Source: Rhynchopus sp. YZ270_cl-10 (lineage: Eukaryota > Euglenozoa > Diplonemea > Diplonemida > Diplonemidae). Taken from it: a stretch of DNA of 64,000 nucleotides. The stretch's first letter is position 1. Every line of letters begins with the position of its first letter. Location of the stretch: contig OZ037892.1 of the NCBI GenBank assembly GCA_964035575.1, positions 186,001-250,000 of the forward strand. The letters are read 5' to 3'. Both the position numbers and the translations under genes were made by a program. Below, one piece after another: positions 47,591 to 61,408 of this stretch. The notes below the pieces were generated by a model. The model saw only the letters and a list, made by a program, of their open reading frames with translations. It did no database searches and was not told the DNA's origin.

Positions 47591-48167
47591 GATAAATCTT
47601 CTCGTCACCAGGTCGTCAGCCCAGAGCCACGAGGCTTGGCTATGAGGGGGGTGCGGGTTGTATCTCCACGAGGAAAAGGGAAACTGTCCTCCTGCCCAGT
47701 CGCAGTGTAGAACCCCCGCAAGGTAGCACAACAACAATTTGATAATGGGTGGTGACTAAAGGAGAGAAGAAGAAACATTCACACACACACACAACATAAC
47801 TGTAACGTGAGGGACTCAAAAAGACACAAAAGATAGCACTCGAAGTTGCTTTTTTTCACCCGGGAAGTCTAAAAAAAACCCCTAAACTTTCTATACACCC
47901 CCTCCCTCCCTCCCCCACTTTATCCCCCAACGTTATTTGTTTCCAATTTTTTGTTTTGGAAGATGAACGTAAGCCTCGCCTACATCACCTTTAAAAAATA
48001 TGTCACACTCAAAAAAAAAACCCCCCAATTCTCCCCTCTTCCACTGTTTTATTTTTTTTTTTTTTTCTTTTTTTTTCTTTCTTTGAAAAATTGATACCGT
48101 GTAGACTCGCTTTTTTGGTGTGAATTCTGGTGCAATTCTTTCCTTTTTTTGCATATCTTACCTATTT

Positions 48168-51100
48168 CTACTTTGTTTGCTTTGCAGACCAGGTTGTGAG
48201 AAGGGTGCGCATGTTGAAGAGCGGGACACTCTGCGCAACAAAGAGTTTGGTTTGCGCTTCATTTGTTGTCAGCGCGGTGACAGGATAGTCTAGCTTAGGG
48301 CAGAGCGGCGTGCACACTGGCGTCAGAGTTGTGGTCTCAAGACACAACACCTTCCCACTCAACATCCCCACCAGAAGCAGGGTACCACTGAACTGTATAC
48401 ACGTTGCCTGCTCCTCAAGCTTCTTCCTCCCTAACGGTACTCCATTTATGTTCCAGACATTGAGCTGAGTTCTGCCTGATACGGTGCTAATTGCTACAAT
48501 ATCGCCGTTTTCTTTGTTGATGTCTACTGCAGAAATGGTTTCGTTTGGCTTGGGATCTGCTTTGATATGTGACCATGTGGAATGTGTCGGGAACACATCC
48601 TTTTCTATGCTAGAAAGACTGCGAATGAACGTCAAATCCAATAAATCCCATACGATAAGCAACCCATCCAGCCCGCAGGAGAGAATCACATTGTACTCCT
48701 TCGAGACAACAATCGCCACCACAGCGAGGGTGTGACCGTGCAACACGGCAAGGGGTTTCACCGTACGCAGCCTGCCTTCCCCATCCTCCATCGAGAGACA
48801 CCCTGCCGGAACCACAGGATGCACCCCGTACTCCCCACTATGCTGTGGAGTGTTAAATTGAAAGCTTGCATCCTTATCCCCCTCAACCTCCCAAGCTTCA
48901 AGAGTGGTCGCCTTTCTCTGCACAGCAGGCACCGTACAGCCGTATTTGTAGATCTCTATCGCTCCGCTTTCCATTCCCAACGCGATATGCGTTGAATCTG
49001 TAGATGAAGTAGCTGCAGTACGGATAGGGTCAACTCTGGTTGATTGTCTTAAGGTGAGCACCTCCTTTCCAGGCCGTGAAGGGTCGTAAAGGCGGATTTT
49101 CAGTGCATTATCCCAGGTACGGAATTGAAGAGATTCACGCAGAAGCTTTTCGCTTAATCCAATGAGTTCACCACCTGGCTCATGCGAGGAATGGATCAGA
49201 AGGATTTGATTCGCCCCAAGCGCGCAGATGTCGTCATCTGCGGTTTCTGTCGCAACAGAGTCGATGCATCGGGTGGTCGCGCTTTCCTTGCTGGAACCTT
49301 CCACGCGGTTGCTGACTAATGTGAAAATCGCTTCCTTACGTTGTTCCGATTTAACCAGAGTTAACGCCTTATCCGCAGCAGACCCTGCACTCCCAAATGG
49401 TGCTTCGTGAATCTTCCTCTCCGGAGGGCGCGTCTTCCAAAACGGCACATCCTTCGCATGAAATATCATTTCAACCGACCGCTTCTTATGCGGCTTGGTC
49501 AAAAGCTGGGTAGGCATCTGCCCAAAGTTGTTGATAATGTCAATCGTACTTTGCCTCCGTACCGGATCTTCTATAGCAGCGATGTTGACAGCGCCTTCAT
49601 ATGCATAAGGGTGAAAGCAGTTTAGCGCCTCGACTGCGAATTCTTTGGAGGCTTTGTACCCAAAGGTGAGGTCGATCCAGTGGTGAAGGTTTTTCGAGCA
49701 TTCTTCACCCTCTAGGGCTCGGCGTTGCATATCAACGAAGATTCTTGGATTACCCTTTGCCCAAGGGGGAAGCTCGAGGTGGTTTACCACAATTTTGTCT
49801 TGTTTGACGCCAAATTGGATTTCGTTGTTGTTGACAAGGAATTCGGGGAGGTAGAAGAATTCTGGGGTCAATTCTTTGACATCGCTTGAGGAAACTGCAG
49901 AGGAAAGCCTCCAGGCACGTTCCATGGAGTGGAAGGAGCGGTCGGGGACGTCTAATTTGAGGTCGTTTAGCTCGCAGAAGTAGTCGGTGAAGGGCTGCAG
50001 GCGGATGCAGTAGTAGAGTACCGTGGCGCGGTTGGAGAAGTGCGAGCCGTGGTGGTACGGTGGCAGCGCGTAGAGGTCCAGGTTCTCGTGGTGGTTGTCC
50101 TGCTCCTTCTTCCCGAACAATGCGCGCAACCCTGTCTGCGTCGTCGAAAAAGCCTTTCGTGAGTCGCGTGCAGTGTCGCCACGCTCCATCTCAAACATCT
50201 CCTCCGTCTGCTCGTATTTATCTGCAGCGCGCTTTCTCCGCTCCTCCGTTTGACATCCCATAGGCCGTTTCAAATCTCTGTATGAATTAGGGTCGCTCAA
50301 ATCAAGTTCTTCTGACGTATAGTCCGCAAGGACGTGAGGGAACACTGGGTATTGTGTGAGGTCGTTGAAGGAACGCCCTGCAATGGTGTTGAGCGACATA
50401 ATGTATTGGAAGTTTGTGATCTCGCCGCGTTGCCATTTTTCCTGCCAGGTGGTGAGCTTTTCAGCGGTGTGGCTCATCTCCTTGGCGCGGCTGCAGTGCG
50501 AGAGAAGCTCGTTGTAGACCTTTTCACGTTCCCTTTCGTCCTCGAAGGAAAAGAAGAAGGCAAGACCTTTTTCACTGAAGACCTCAAGCGAGTTGTTCAT
50601 TAGCAAATACTTCCTCCGGAAGACTCCGGAAATCTCGGCGTATTGCGCGGTGAGCCTATGCCGGACAGCGTTGAGGTGCATTCTTTGGATCATCTTCTTT
50701 TTGCGATGCTTCTGAAGGTCGTTCATCGAGGATTTGAAGGAACTGTCGTGCGCCAGAGAAGAGTCCAGCACACCCCACGGCAGCGTTGATATGCTCTGCG
50801 ACAACGGGTCGTGCTCCAGGTTCTGCTCTAAATCGTCTTTGTACGGAGTGTCGTTCGAAAGGAAGTAGAGCGCCTTCGAGTACAGCACCAACTCCCCTGT
50901 TACGCGAACCATTGGAGTTACCTGAGCGCAAGGGTAAGAGGCGAGCTTCTTGTCGCGCGCAACAAAGGAGCTGAAGACCCCACCGTCGTCGCTGTGTCCG
51001 TGCATTCCAGGTTCGAATTTGTGGTCAATGAGGGCACGTAGCTCGTCGTCATCGTCGTCGAAGGCGCCTGGTGGTGAGGATGGTGGGACAGCGGGGGAGC

Positions 51101-54100
51101 CATGTGGGGTGTTGGTGTTGCTGTCTCCTGTGGAGATGAGGCCGAGCTCCTTGGAGAGGGGCTTCGAAAGGAAGCGCTTCATGCGCAGACGCATCCGGTC
51201 GGGGCCCTCCACATCGTCCAGACGCCAGTTGTACTCTGGCACAATGTTGGTGTACACTGCGCTAGCCGACCCCCAAAGGTCCTGCAGCATCACCCGGCTG
51301 TGCACAAGCTTTCCAATGACACCGCGTGACTCCTTCTCTCGGGCACGTTCTTGCTTGAGAGACGCAGCAGCGTTCACCTCATGGTCCTTGCGGAGGCGTG
51401 TCAGCTGTGCCTTGCCGGTGCTGTACAAAGTCAATTCAGACTTTTTCTTGTCAATCTTCAACACCCGAACTGCCCCCAGCCGTTCGTCACGTCGTCTCCG
51501 AATTTTCTTGAGAGATTTTGCATCCTCAGCGCGCATCTTCTGCAAGAAGTCTGAGTGCAGGAGCGGGTCGTTGCGCGGCTCTGGAACCTTGGTCCACTGT
51601 TGTTCGAGGGAATGCGTATCGGGGCCCATCAGGAGCGTGAAGAGAACGCAGGTCCCAGGGAGATGTGCGCGGCGCTCCAATGCCTGCAGTGCCATGGCCT
51701 CTCTGATGAGCGGCTGCTTCGTCTCGACGAGGTACCGCCACACTGCTTGGAGACGGGTCAGCTCGTCGCCGCGGGCGGAGCGGAGCCGCCACGATGTGTG
51801 GTTGATGAGCTGCTGGGAGAAGAGCGTCTCGTCGTCACCACGCGATGTGTTTGTCAGCACCACGAGCAGGTTGTCAGCATGCAGCTTCGGCGCAACTGGT
51901 GTCCAAAGCTGTGCCACCTCGTGGTTAAAGTTCAAAGGGTCCGCCCTGTTGTCATCCTGCACGGAACGCAGCAGGAACACCAACGCAAACGCAGACGCGC
52001 TCTCATTGGACGGCATCAACGCATGCCGCGTGCAGTACGCAGGAAAGGCAAGCATCTCAATCAAAAGCCGCTTCATGTGTTTGTGCAGCACCGCATCAGG
52101 CGTCTGTGATCCCAGCCCTGCAGTACGCAGGACCTTCGTCTTGAGAGGCGTCGACCGGTTGTTCTGCAGCGACGTCGCAAACACCACCGCCACACGCACG
52201 GTCTCAAACAGCCAGAAGATAAACGACTTCACACTACTCGGCGCGCCTGCAAGCTCTGACAGACCCTGCTCATCTGCGGGCTCTGCCACCTTGGCCTTCC
52301 CTGCCTGGCTCTTCTCCGGATGCAGCAACTGATGCACCTGCGCAGATCGTGCTCTGTTGTGACTGTGTCCCTTCACCCCTCCTCTTGGGCTTTTCAACGG
52401 CGCTCCATCCGGCGCACCGTTCATCTCCTCCTTCATCCACTCATACGCAAGAAGGTGTTCAGGAGACGGCCTCGTTGGGGCTGCAGCAGGAATCAGCCAG
52501 ACAAGGTTGGGTGACCCCCCTTTCACTGCATTGGAGCGTCCTCGGGTGGCCCGCCCCTCGCCGTCCGGCGCACAGAGGAGACGGGTGTGCTCTAGGGAAG
52601 GGTTGAGGGAGTACAGCAGGTTGAGGTGGAAGTGTTCGACCTTCTCCTCCGCCTGCTCGAGGTAGAGGGGGAGGTACTGTGGGGTCTTTGGGGAGGTCGC
52701 GGCGTCTTGGGATCCGTCGGAAGGTGGTGCATGGGCTTCTTGTGGTGCGCTGTCTGCTTGCCCGGTCACCTTTGTGAAACGCCACTCCTGCAGCAAATCT
52801 GTGCACAGCTCTGCAAAGGCAACAAACGAAGCAAGCACCGCACCGCTGGTTTCAGGCCCAAGCAGGCGCTTTCTGAAAGAGAGCAGGCAAGCGTGAAGAA
52901 CGTGCTGTTGGAGGTGGCACACCCAAGAATGTGCAGTAGCACTGTCCGCAATATCACGTACTTTTCCACTCAGATCCGCAATCATCCCAAGCACATTCCT
53001 CAGCAGCACGATAGGCGATTCGCCTGCTATCGCATGAGTCTCAGCAGCAGCCCAGGACACCATGTCGCAGAGAAGTGTTGTCGTGAGCCACGCAAACCCA
53101 GAATCATCGCAGGTCGCCTGCGGGCAGAGGAGCGAGACCACCAGGGTCGGGATCTGCTTTTCGATGAATTTGTTCTTGACGCTGGCAGAGCCTGAGTTGA
53201 AAATCTGGCGCAACGCATCGACGATCAAGGCACGCTTGAATTTGAGGTTCGCTGTGTACAGAGGCGACCCTGGGTATGCTGTTGTTGCCGCATCGCTGTC
53301 GCCGTCCTTCTGCGACGCTGCGATGCTTTCGTTCATTCTAATACTCCCCGGGGACAGCGACTCGACTGTCATCGACAGCATCGGTGCGAGCAGCTCCGGC
53401 ATCGCCAGCTCTGCGTAGCGTGGCTTCTCTGTGAGCGAATGGCGTGGGTTCGGCGACCCGCTGCCATCGCTTGGAACGATAGAAGGGTAGTCCGAAGGGA
53501 GGTCACCATCTGCCACAAGCTTCTGGAGGAGCGACGTCTTTTCGTGCAGCGTCTTGTAGATGGAATGCGCCGTCTCGCGTGCTTCATCCTCCATCAGTTC
53601 ATCCCTGAAGCATGACTCCAGCGACAAAGGGAACGCATGCGCAAGCGAAGTCTCCGAAGGCATTTCCGGCTGCGCCCCGCTCACCGGCAACACCTCCTTC
53701 ACAGTACGCTGCAAAATCTTTAAATCCACCTCACCCAAGTCTGGAGTAATAAACCCACCAAAATTCTTCAAAAACAGCAACGCCAATAAGGGCTGCCTCA
53801 CGGGGGGCTCCCCGGTACCCCTCTCTGGGCCTGCAGCACCTCGCGTCAACAGAAGCAACAACAGAAGAATCTCTGGCAATGCCGGGTCAAAGCTGTCCAA
53901 CGCCTGCGGCGAGACTGACGTAAACGACTTTCTCTTCCCCTGCAGCTCTGCGTACAGATGCACCACTAAATTCGGTCCATTCGGAAGGAACACACGACGC
54001 AGCTGCGTGAACTTGAGCGTCACAGAGAGGGACAACATAAGAGAGAAGCGCGACCTCGAGCACGTATCCGAGATGAGCGAAACAAAGGTGTCCATATCCG

Positions 54101-57100
54101 TTACGTTCCCCAGGATCGGGACCAACTCCCTCGCAGAGCAGCGGCTGAGAAGGAGCACCCAGAGCTCAAGAAGCCCACGCCGCCATTTGTTCTGCTTCAA
54201 CAGCTGCGCTTCCGCCTCAGCATCGCCTATAGGTCTCTGGCGCTGATAGTTCCATGTCTCAATGAAAAGACGCAGCAGTGATACCAAAGACTCGCCCGGT
54301 GGTGCGCCCAACCTTTCCCTCGCGTTTGTCGCTGCAGATGAAGAAGACGGTGCGACGTTCCCCATGGGGAGCGCACCGGGTTGCTTGCCGACCCGCAGAG
54401 TGCCGCCGAAGAGTGCGTTGAGGAGCTGTAGGGTGACGCCACGCAGCTCGGTTGAAAAGAAGGGGTTCTTCATTTGGTGGTGTGCGGACCCAGCGATTTT
54501 GTAGTGTTTGACGTTCTTAAGAATCCACGGAACGATGCCTGCATGGATGAGCATACGGCGATGTGCACGACCCAGAGGGTGTGACGAGATGAGCCCAGAG
54601 AGACCTACAATAAGCGCACGCTGCACCTTCAGTGGGGCACGACTCCATATTCCCCAGTCCAGCAGAATGACGCGAACAACGTTGATATCATGCAGCACAC
54701 AGTCGAAGGAGCGGGAGAGGTCGATCCCTGCGAGTTGAAAGCACGCCTCCAACATGGCCTCGTCAATGTCAACACGGTTCTTCTGGAGGTACCATGCCAG
54801 CGGGAGATAACCGTTCGCCAGCATGTCTTGTGTGTTTTCTGCGGAATATGCCATGAGGTCGACAATAAGGCGCAACGCCTGGACACGAGCCGCATGCGTT
54901 GTCGCAAGAGAGATGAGGGACACAATGCTCTGCATGCCTCCCACTGCTTTGAGAATGCCTTTGAATGTTGTGGAGGACATCGACTGTGCGGAGCCGAAGA
55001 GTGATAGGGAGACTGCGGCGTATGGTGCTAGGCGGTCGTCCACAGAGGCCTTCACAACGACGCTGTTTGCGGGGGTTTTGCGGCGTGTGTCGGTGTCTGA
55101 GACGGAGGGTGCGGAAGATGGTGACGGTCCGGCGTTGCTGACTGGGGACTCTCCGCGGGTTGCGTAGGAGAATTCGTCTTCGTCGTCGCTGGCGCGTGCA
55201 GACTCGTATGAGGTGGTGCCGTCTGCATTGGTCGTAGGGATGCTTGCGGTGCTTGCCGCAGCTGTTGCCGACAGCATCGCCGACGTTGCTGCGAGCGACA
55301 CTGTGTTGGAATGGGTCGAATGCGACTGCACCCTCGGCGTGCTTGCACCCGATGCCGACACACCCACCACACTTCCTGCCATCGACTGCCTCGAAGACCC
55401 CCCCGAACGTTGGTAATGCCCATTCGATCGCGACGCCTTTTCTGGAAAAATCGCCTTCGAAGAGACAAACGGACACATCGAGCTGCGTGACGAGATGACC
55501 ATAATAAGACGCTCATGAAGGTCTCCGGTACGCTGTGGTGGGATGCCCTCTGCAAGCCCGACTGCGGCAGAGAGCCACTCCGCAGCAGACTTGCGTGTTG
55601 CAGGGTTGGGTGAGGAGCACACCTCAGACTGGCGGTTGGTGAGCACACCGTGGCAGTGGTAGCTCTGCAGAGGCTCTTGGAGGTCCCCGCAGTAGTTGCG
55701 TCCCATGGAGTAGAGGAGATGCGACTGCCACTCCGTGATGGACCCCCAGAAGGTCAGCAGCGACCCCAGCTGCAGACTCGCAAAGCGCGGCCCCCTCTGG
55801 CACGCACGCTGTGACACCACCTCGAGACGGTCCTCGCGCATCAGGTTCAACAGCTTCTGTACCACGGACCCATCCTTCCCTCCCAGGCTCACCCCACCAG
55901 TGTTGCCACTCACAGGCGCCTGCTTCGAGGCACCAAACAGAACGTCCATGAGAGACCCGCCCAAAAGCATGCAAGTAAGCTTGCCGCCACGTTTCGAAAA
56001 CTTTTTGAATTTCTCGCGCCGGTCTGGGCGGATCGTCAAGCGTGCAGCAGCAGCGGTGCCTTCACGCATGCCGCCGTTGACGCGGATGTCGAACATATGG
56101 TTGATGCCGTCTGCCTGCGAGTCGATGGTGTGCGTGATGCAGACGTGGTACCATTTCTGCGGCTTCAGTCTCGTCAACCCGGCAGGGGTCACATGGTAGT
56201 ATTGGTGCTGTGTGTCGGCAGAGTCGTCGGTCATAGACACACGGAACTCCAGTTCAGCGGACCCAGACCCGCCGCAGCGTAGGCAGAAGTCTGTCACAAG
56301 ACATGCCCCGTTCTCGTCGTGGCTGAAGCCTGACTGTATCGTCGCAGTAGACTCGCCGGACTCTGCAAGGTCGCGCGTTTCAAAGCGCACCCACATCGCA
56401 AAGGTGTACCCCCTCCCCGGGCACGGCCACGTCCTGATGCTCAGCTTCGGCAGCGCTACCACGGGGACGACGTTGGTGTGTTCGTCTTTGTACTTCGGGA
56501 ACGACATAAAGTGGTGTGGCCCCATGTCCGAGGGTGTGTCTCTGCTTGCCCAATGCCTGAAGACCTCCATGCACTGCGCGCCAATGTGTTCGTGGTTGAT
56601 GTATGTAAGGAGCAGCTTTGCTGCCTCAGTGGCGCACTGTGTTTCACCTATGCAGCGTGCGAGGGCGAAGATGGAGGCTGCAAGGTCGTCGTCACGGCGC
56701 TGCTCGATGAGGGGAAGCGACTCTGCAAGCACGTTGCGCAGGAACCCTGACTGGTGCAGCTCGTACGCGTTGTGGATCGTGACCGAGGTGATCTTGCGGG
56801 TCACATCCAAAATATGCCTATGCAGCAGCGAGGACACATTCCAATACGCCTCAGGCAGCTCGACCGACGTCGGCACAGTCATGGACAACGCAGCCGACAG
56901 CACAGACGGGTGGTAGATGGCCCAGATCCGCATCTCATCCGACCCGGTGCTGCCTGGGTCTATGCTCACGGGGAGTCTGTGGTGCTTGAGGAGCGACGGT
57001 GTACAGACATTCTCTGGAAGCGGCAGGTTGCTTGAATGCGTCGCAAGCCTGAGCAACCCCAGGGACAGAAGGATCTTCAACCCGGGAAGCTTTGGGTCGT

Positions 57101-59996
57101 TCAGGAGGCGGAACGACTTGGCAAGCCTGTCGCCCACCGCAGAACGTTCGAAGGAGGTGTTCCCTTCGACCCCGCCTGCAGTGGCCGCAACGCTGGCAGC
57201 AGACATATACGTCAGAAGGTTGCCGACAAGGTACCAGAGCAGCTCGTTTCCTTCAGGGCCAGAGGCGAGACCTGACTCAGACCGTTCAAACTCGCGTGTA
57301 GAAGCCTCGACAGCCTCGGTCTCGGAGGTGCCGTCCTGCAGGCCAAAGAAGTGCCCTTCCTTGCACGGACGCATCTCAACAAGCTTTGCCAGCTCGGCTG
57401 CCGCAAGCACCGCATCACGTTCACATGCGTCTGCGACACGGCTGAACCCCTTCGCTTCCTTTGATATGAAGTACTCCAATGTGGCGGGGGCTGAGCGGCG
57501 GAAGATCTTGATGAGTGCGAGGAAGATCCTGCGGCGGAGCTGTGCGATCTTGAGGGGCGTGCCTGGCGAGAGGACGACAGGCGACGGCGTGACACATTCG
57601 ATATGTGGGTGCTGTCGGTGCGAGCATACGTCGGCCGAGACCACTACGTCGGGGCATTCTGGTGTTTGGTCTGCAGTTGAGACACGCTTCTTGTCCACAG
57701 CAGGCATGACGTCGCAGTGTGGGCATGGGATAAGCACCGACAGCTTGCGCGCTGCATCATCCGGGTGGATACCAACAGGGACAAGCTCGCTGACTGCAAG
57801 GAGGTTGCCAATAACATCATGGTCAAGACAGAGCAACTGCAGCAACGACGTCACTGCACGGAAATGAGGGAACGACGACGCAGACACATGAACCAGCAGT
57901 GCGTACAGGTCGATCAACAGCTCGTGGCATGAGTCAAGAAGATGGCGCACCGAAGGCTTGTCACGCTTGCACTGTCTGTACAGAACCGAGATGATGGTGC
58001 TGATGAAGGAAGGGCTGCCCCAGCCGAAGCGTGACTTCAGGAGGCGTGCCACCCATTCGCATATGCCTGCGGAGCGGAGTGCCTCAAAGACACCAACGTT
58101 TGCGTCCTGCTGCAGGCGGAGGATGGTTGCGAGCACGCGCTCATAGCCCTCCGAGAACCACTTCCCGCATCCGTCGTGCGCAGCCGTCAAGGGGACTTCG
58201 CTTTCAGGCGGAGCAAGCAACTTCACAAGACAGCGCAAATCGAAAACAAGCGCCTCCTTGAGCTGCGCATGGCTGGACAATGTCATGCGCTGGTCGTCAC
58301 CAAGCTTCTTCAGCGCATACGTAACCAGGCCATAGGTGCACGCCAAATACGACGTCTGCATCGGTGTGTCCAGATCCAAATGGTACTTCGTCGCCACGAC
58401 CATCACCGGCTGGTAGAACCACAGCGCGTCGCTCTCTTGGTGCCTCAGGTACTGCCGCGGGAAGCGCACCAACGCGAAGAGGAGGCAGTGGAGGAGGTGC
58501 TTGCGGAGCTGGAAGTCGACCTCACACTTGATGAAGGCGTTGATCAGGAGGCCGAAGGCTTGGCCGTTGCACCACGGGAGCGCCGAGGCTTCGAGGTGGA
58601 GGTTCGTTACGGAGACCCTCTCGGGTGCAGGCTGGGTAGTGCCCGCGGGCTCGCGCTCTGAGTCAGAGGAGAACTCTGCGCTGGCAGACGTCGCGTCCTG
58701 CGACAGTGAAAACGGCGACGACGACCGTGGCACAGATGCGTTGCTCTGCAGAGAAGGCGACTCTGTCACCGCCACCTTCGCCACCGAGGGCGAGCCCCAC
58801 AGCCGCTTCCACGGGTCCTTATGAGACTCCTCCAGCACCTCCAAGGACTGTGTCCCAGACAGCACAAACTCCTCCACAGCGGACGCAGTCAGCATCGGCG
58901 CTGAGCTTATCTGTTGAAAAGGGTTACATTATGGGATATCTTTGAAAGTAGAACCTATATCAGGCATATGGCATACCGCAAGCAAGATGAGAGGTATCTT
59001 GACGAGCTGCTGGATCTGCTGCGTGCTGACTGCGGTGTGCGCCCTGCTGTCAAACCCATCGCCGAAGCCTCGCAGCAGCTTTGTGACAATGTTGTAGCCA
59101 CCTCTGCGTTCAAAGTTGACCACAAGCACTTTATTATGCGTCAAACAAGCGATGATACAATCTAGCGCAGACTGCACGGCGGTGACCGCTGTGAGCAGGG
59201 TACCTGTTGTGTGGAGGGACGAGGCCACACGCACATCAAGAATTGCATCCGCCACATCCAGCGCAACATCCACAAAACCTTGCGTATAATTCGTCTGCGG
59301 CGACACCAGCAACTGCGCACCCCTGCTCGAAGCCGCCAGCAGACGCGACAGCATCCGCAGCGCCCCACCCCACTCCCCACGCACCCGACTCGCCACCTCT
59401 ACCCCTTCCTCCAAACACGCCCCAGCCGCATTTGGCAGCACCCACATCAACGGCACCCAACAGTACGTCCCATCCACCACACACCCTGCCAGCTGCCCCC
59501 CATCCCACGACACACTCAGACACACCTCCACCACCCGCCTCACCGTCTGGATCACCAGAAACGCGAGGGTTGTCTCACCGCTCCTCCACAATGCAGGGCA
59601 TTTGTGCACAGCTTTGCAGACCAACACTAATGAGGCGACAACCGCCTTCGCCCATGAGACGCTACGTGGCACGGAGGTGAGGCCTGCACAAACAAGGTTG
59701 ATGGAAGCGATAAGGTGCCGTGCAGGGCACGTAGAAGCATCCAGCCATGAACGTAGCGAAGACTCCTCCGTAGGTATGTGTAGTGTTCTGCGGGCCAGGG
59801 CAATTGCTAGAGCCTCAAGAAACGCTGCAGGCCCCCCTGCAGGTTCGTACACAAGAGACACCGGGACCGTTCCCGCCGCTATCAAGCCCGACAACGTGCC
59901 GCATGCTGCCAGACTCTCTGCACTCCCTCCCCCCGTCTCCTGCCACACCCCCCACAACTCCTCGATCTCGCGGAGCTGCGAGTTCGTCCGTTTCAT
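48168..59996 (-). CDS. Giant BEACH-WD40 protein (neurobeachin/LRBA-like), two exons
   Basis: Exon 1 (59996-58977, 340 aa, MKRTNSQLREIEELWG) and exon 2 (58910-48168, 3580 aa) join in phase 0 as LLA|ISSAPM across a 66-nt GTATGC...CAACAG intron, giving about 3920 aa, the size of neurobeachin-class proteins. An armadillo-like helical N-terminal half is followed by a LamG/concanavalin-like domain near 1165 (WPCPGRGYTFAMWVRFE), long helical repeats, a PH-BEACH domain near 3050-3150 (KYLLMNNSLEVFSEKGLAFF), the BEACH domain about 3160-3510 (ITNFQYIMSLNTIAGRSFND, ERAWRLSSAVSSSDVKELTP, NPRIFVDMQRRALEGEE, AYEGAVNI) and C-terminal WD40 repeats (VILSCGLDGLLIVWDLLD). Such proteins scaffold vesicle traffic and membrane-protein sorting. 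No interruption is seen in exon 2. Confidence 0.95.
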
Positions 59997-60593
59997 CTTG
60001 AAAACAAAAAGTTACTATGTAACGCTCGGGATGTTATTTTTCAAGATTTTTTTTTTCAAAAAAAAAAAACAAAAAAAATCGCGGGGGCCTCAAAAATGGC
60101 CTATTCGTCGATTCACCCCAAAAAAAACACCAAAAAAAGAGAACGTTTGTCTACTAAAAAATATTTCGGTTTAGAATTGTTTGGCCCTTCAAGACTGTTT
60201 CATTGTTGAATAAAAGGGATGTTTTGTTTGGGGGGGGGGGGTGGGTGGGGTGGAATGTGTTTTTTTGTATTCCTTTGTGTGGTAATGGGGATAAGGGTGA
60301 GAGGGGGAGGGTGTGGAAGTCGGTTGGGAAAGGGGGGGTGGTGGTGGTGCTGTTTTTCTTCGTGTGTGTCCCCAGATGTGCCTTGGTTTGTTTGTTTGTG
60401 TTTCGTAACAGTAAGGACTCATCTCGTCAAATGCGGTTGGTTCGGGAGCGCGTAAAACCGCATCCCGTCGTTCGTTCTTAATATACCTGTGGTGGTGGGG
60501 TTTGTTTGTTTGTTTGTTTGTTTGTTCGTTTCGTTTCGTTTTGTTTGCTTGCCTGCTGGCACATTTCCCTACAGAGAGAGGCTGGCAAAGACA
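59997..60593. other. Spacer with G-rich and TTTG repeats
   Basis: It contains a long A/T stretch, a G run near 60231-60241 and a (GTTT)n run at about 60501-60545. No gene seen. A possible further small exon of the next gene (acceptor CTGTAG at about 60570) would fall here. Confidence 0.5.
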
Positions 60594-61408
60594 TCATTTC
60601 ACACAAATAACATAGCTAAAAAGCACCCACAGCTTGCGCGGGTCCCCCCTTTTACACATACCCCGTTCTTTGGTAAAGGTTTGTCTCAACTCTCGCGCTC
60701 GCGACTCATCCTGGAGGACCTGGCACAACAGACGCAGGTGGTGGAGCACGACCCGAGAGGAACGTGCTTCAAGGCTTTCCAACCAGCCGTACTCCTCGCT
60801 TCGTTGGAGGAAGTCCCGCACGAGTGGAGCTTCGCGTGCAACGTGGCGCACGCCCCAGGTGATTTCAGCCTCGCTCACTCGGTCGTCGACGTGATGCATC
60901 AGAAATGGCGTGAGGTCCTCTAGCCGTGCACCCAGCCCAATCATGTACCCCCGCCCTGTCTCGTAAGGGTTAGAAATCTCCGGAAACAGCTCATCCGGGT
61001 TCTTCGACCGCCGTGAGAAGTACTTATGCCCCCACGCAATGTCCTTCTCCGGACGCATCCTGTGCATGAACACCTCCCATGTTGTTGCCACACCGCGCTT
61101 ATCGTGGGTCCGTTGCCTGTCGAAAAAATGGGTACAAAAAGGTTGAGCAGGGTCATTATCCGGGCATACCAGTTGGAAACTTGCAGTGGGTTCATCTGGT
61201 AGCGGCTTGCAGCGGCGGTACCATTAAGGAATTCTAACACGCTCTTCACGTTCGCTGTGTTCTGTGCGTGGAGGAAGCGCGACTTCCCGCTGCTCATTCC
61301 CATCTGTCCTCCCCTGTGCCGCACCTGCCGCTGCAGGGCAAGCCCTAAACGCCCCATAACCCCAGGCTGCTGTGCTTGTCGCACAGCGCTCGTTGTAGAT
61401 CCCAACAT
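60594..61408 (-). CDS. Hypothetical, probably mitochondrial protein, one 53-nt intron
   Basis: Exon 1 (61408-61170) begins MLGSTTSAVRQAQQPGVMGR, rich in Arg, Ser and Ala with no acidic residues in the first 40, a typical mitochondrial presequence. It ends QVSNW in phase 2 before GTATGC. Exon 2 (61116-60594) follows TTCGACAG and continues QRTHDKRGVATTWEVFMHRM. Total 253 aa with the stop at 60594. The last ~15 residues may not be real: GTATGTG after TKERG could be a second donor. The mature part is helical and charged (EKDIAWGHKYFSRRS, EAEITWGVRHVAREAPLVRD); no family recognised. CACACAG lies about 20 nt before the ATG. Confidence 0.7.

Larger units (their letters stand above)
45401..48167. other. 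Intergenic spacer with many dispersed repeats
   Basis: No gene is seen. It holds family F (45516-45635), family A hairpin (45981-46062), family C (46136-46162), family D (46797-46852 and a diverged one near 46918-46990), family C plus D (47488-47590) and family C (47958-47992). Confidence 0.6.

Noticed and set aside
50950-52332. 460-aa plus-strand frame within the BEACH gene
   Set aside because: Ser/Arg-rich antisense shadow of exon 2; the minus frame is continuous and conserved in type.
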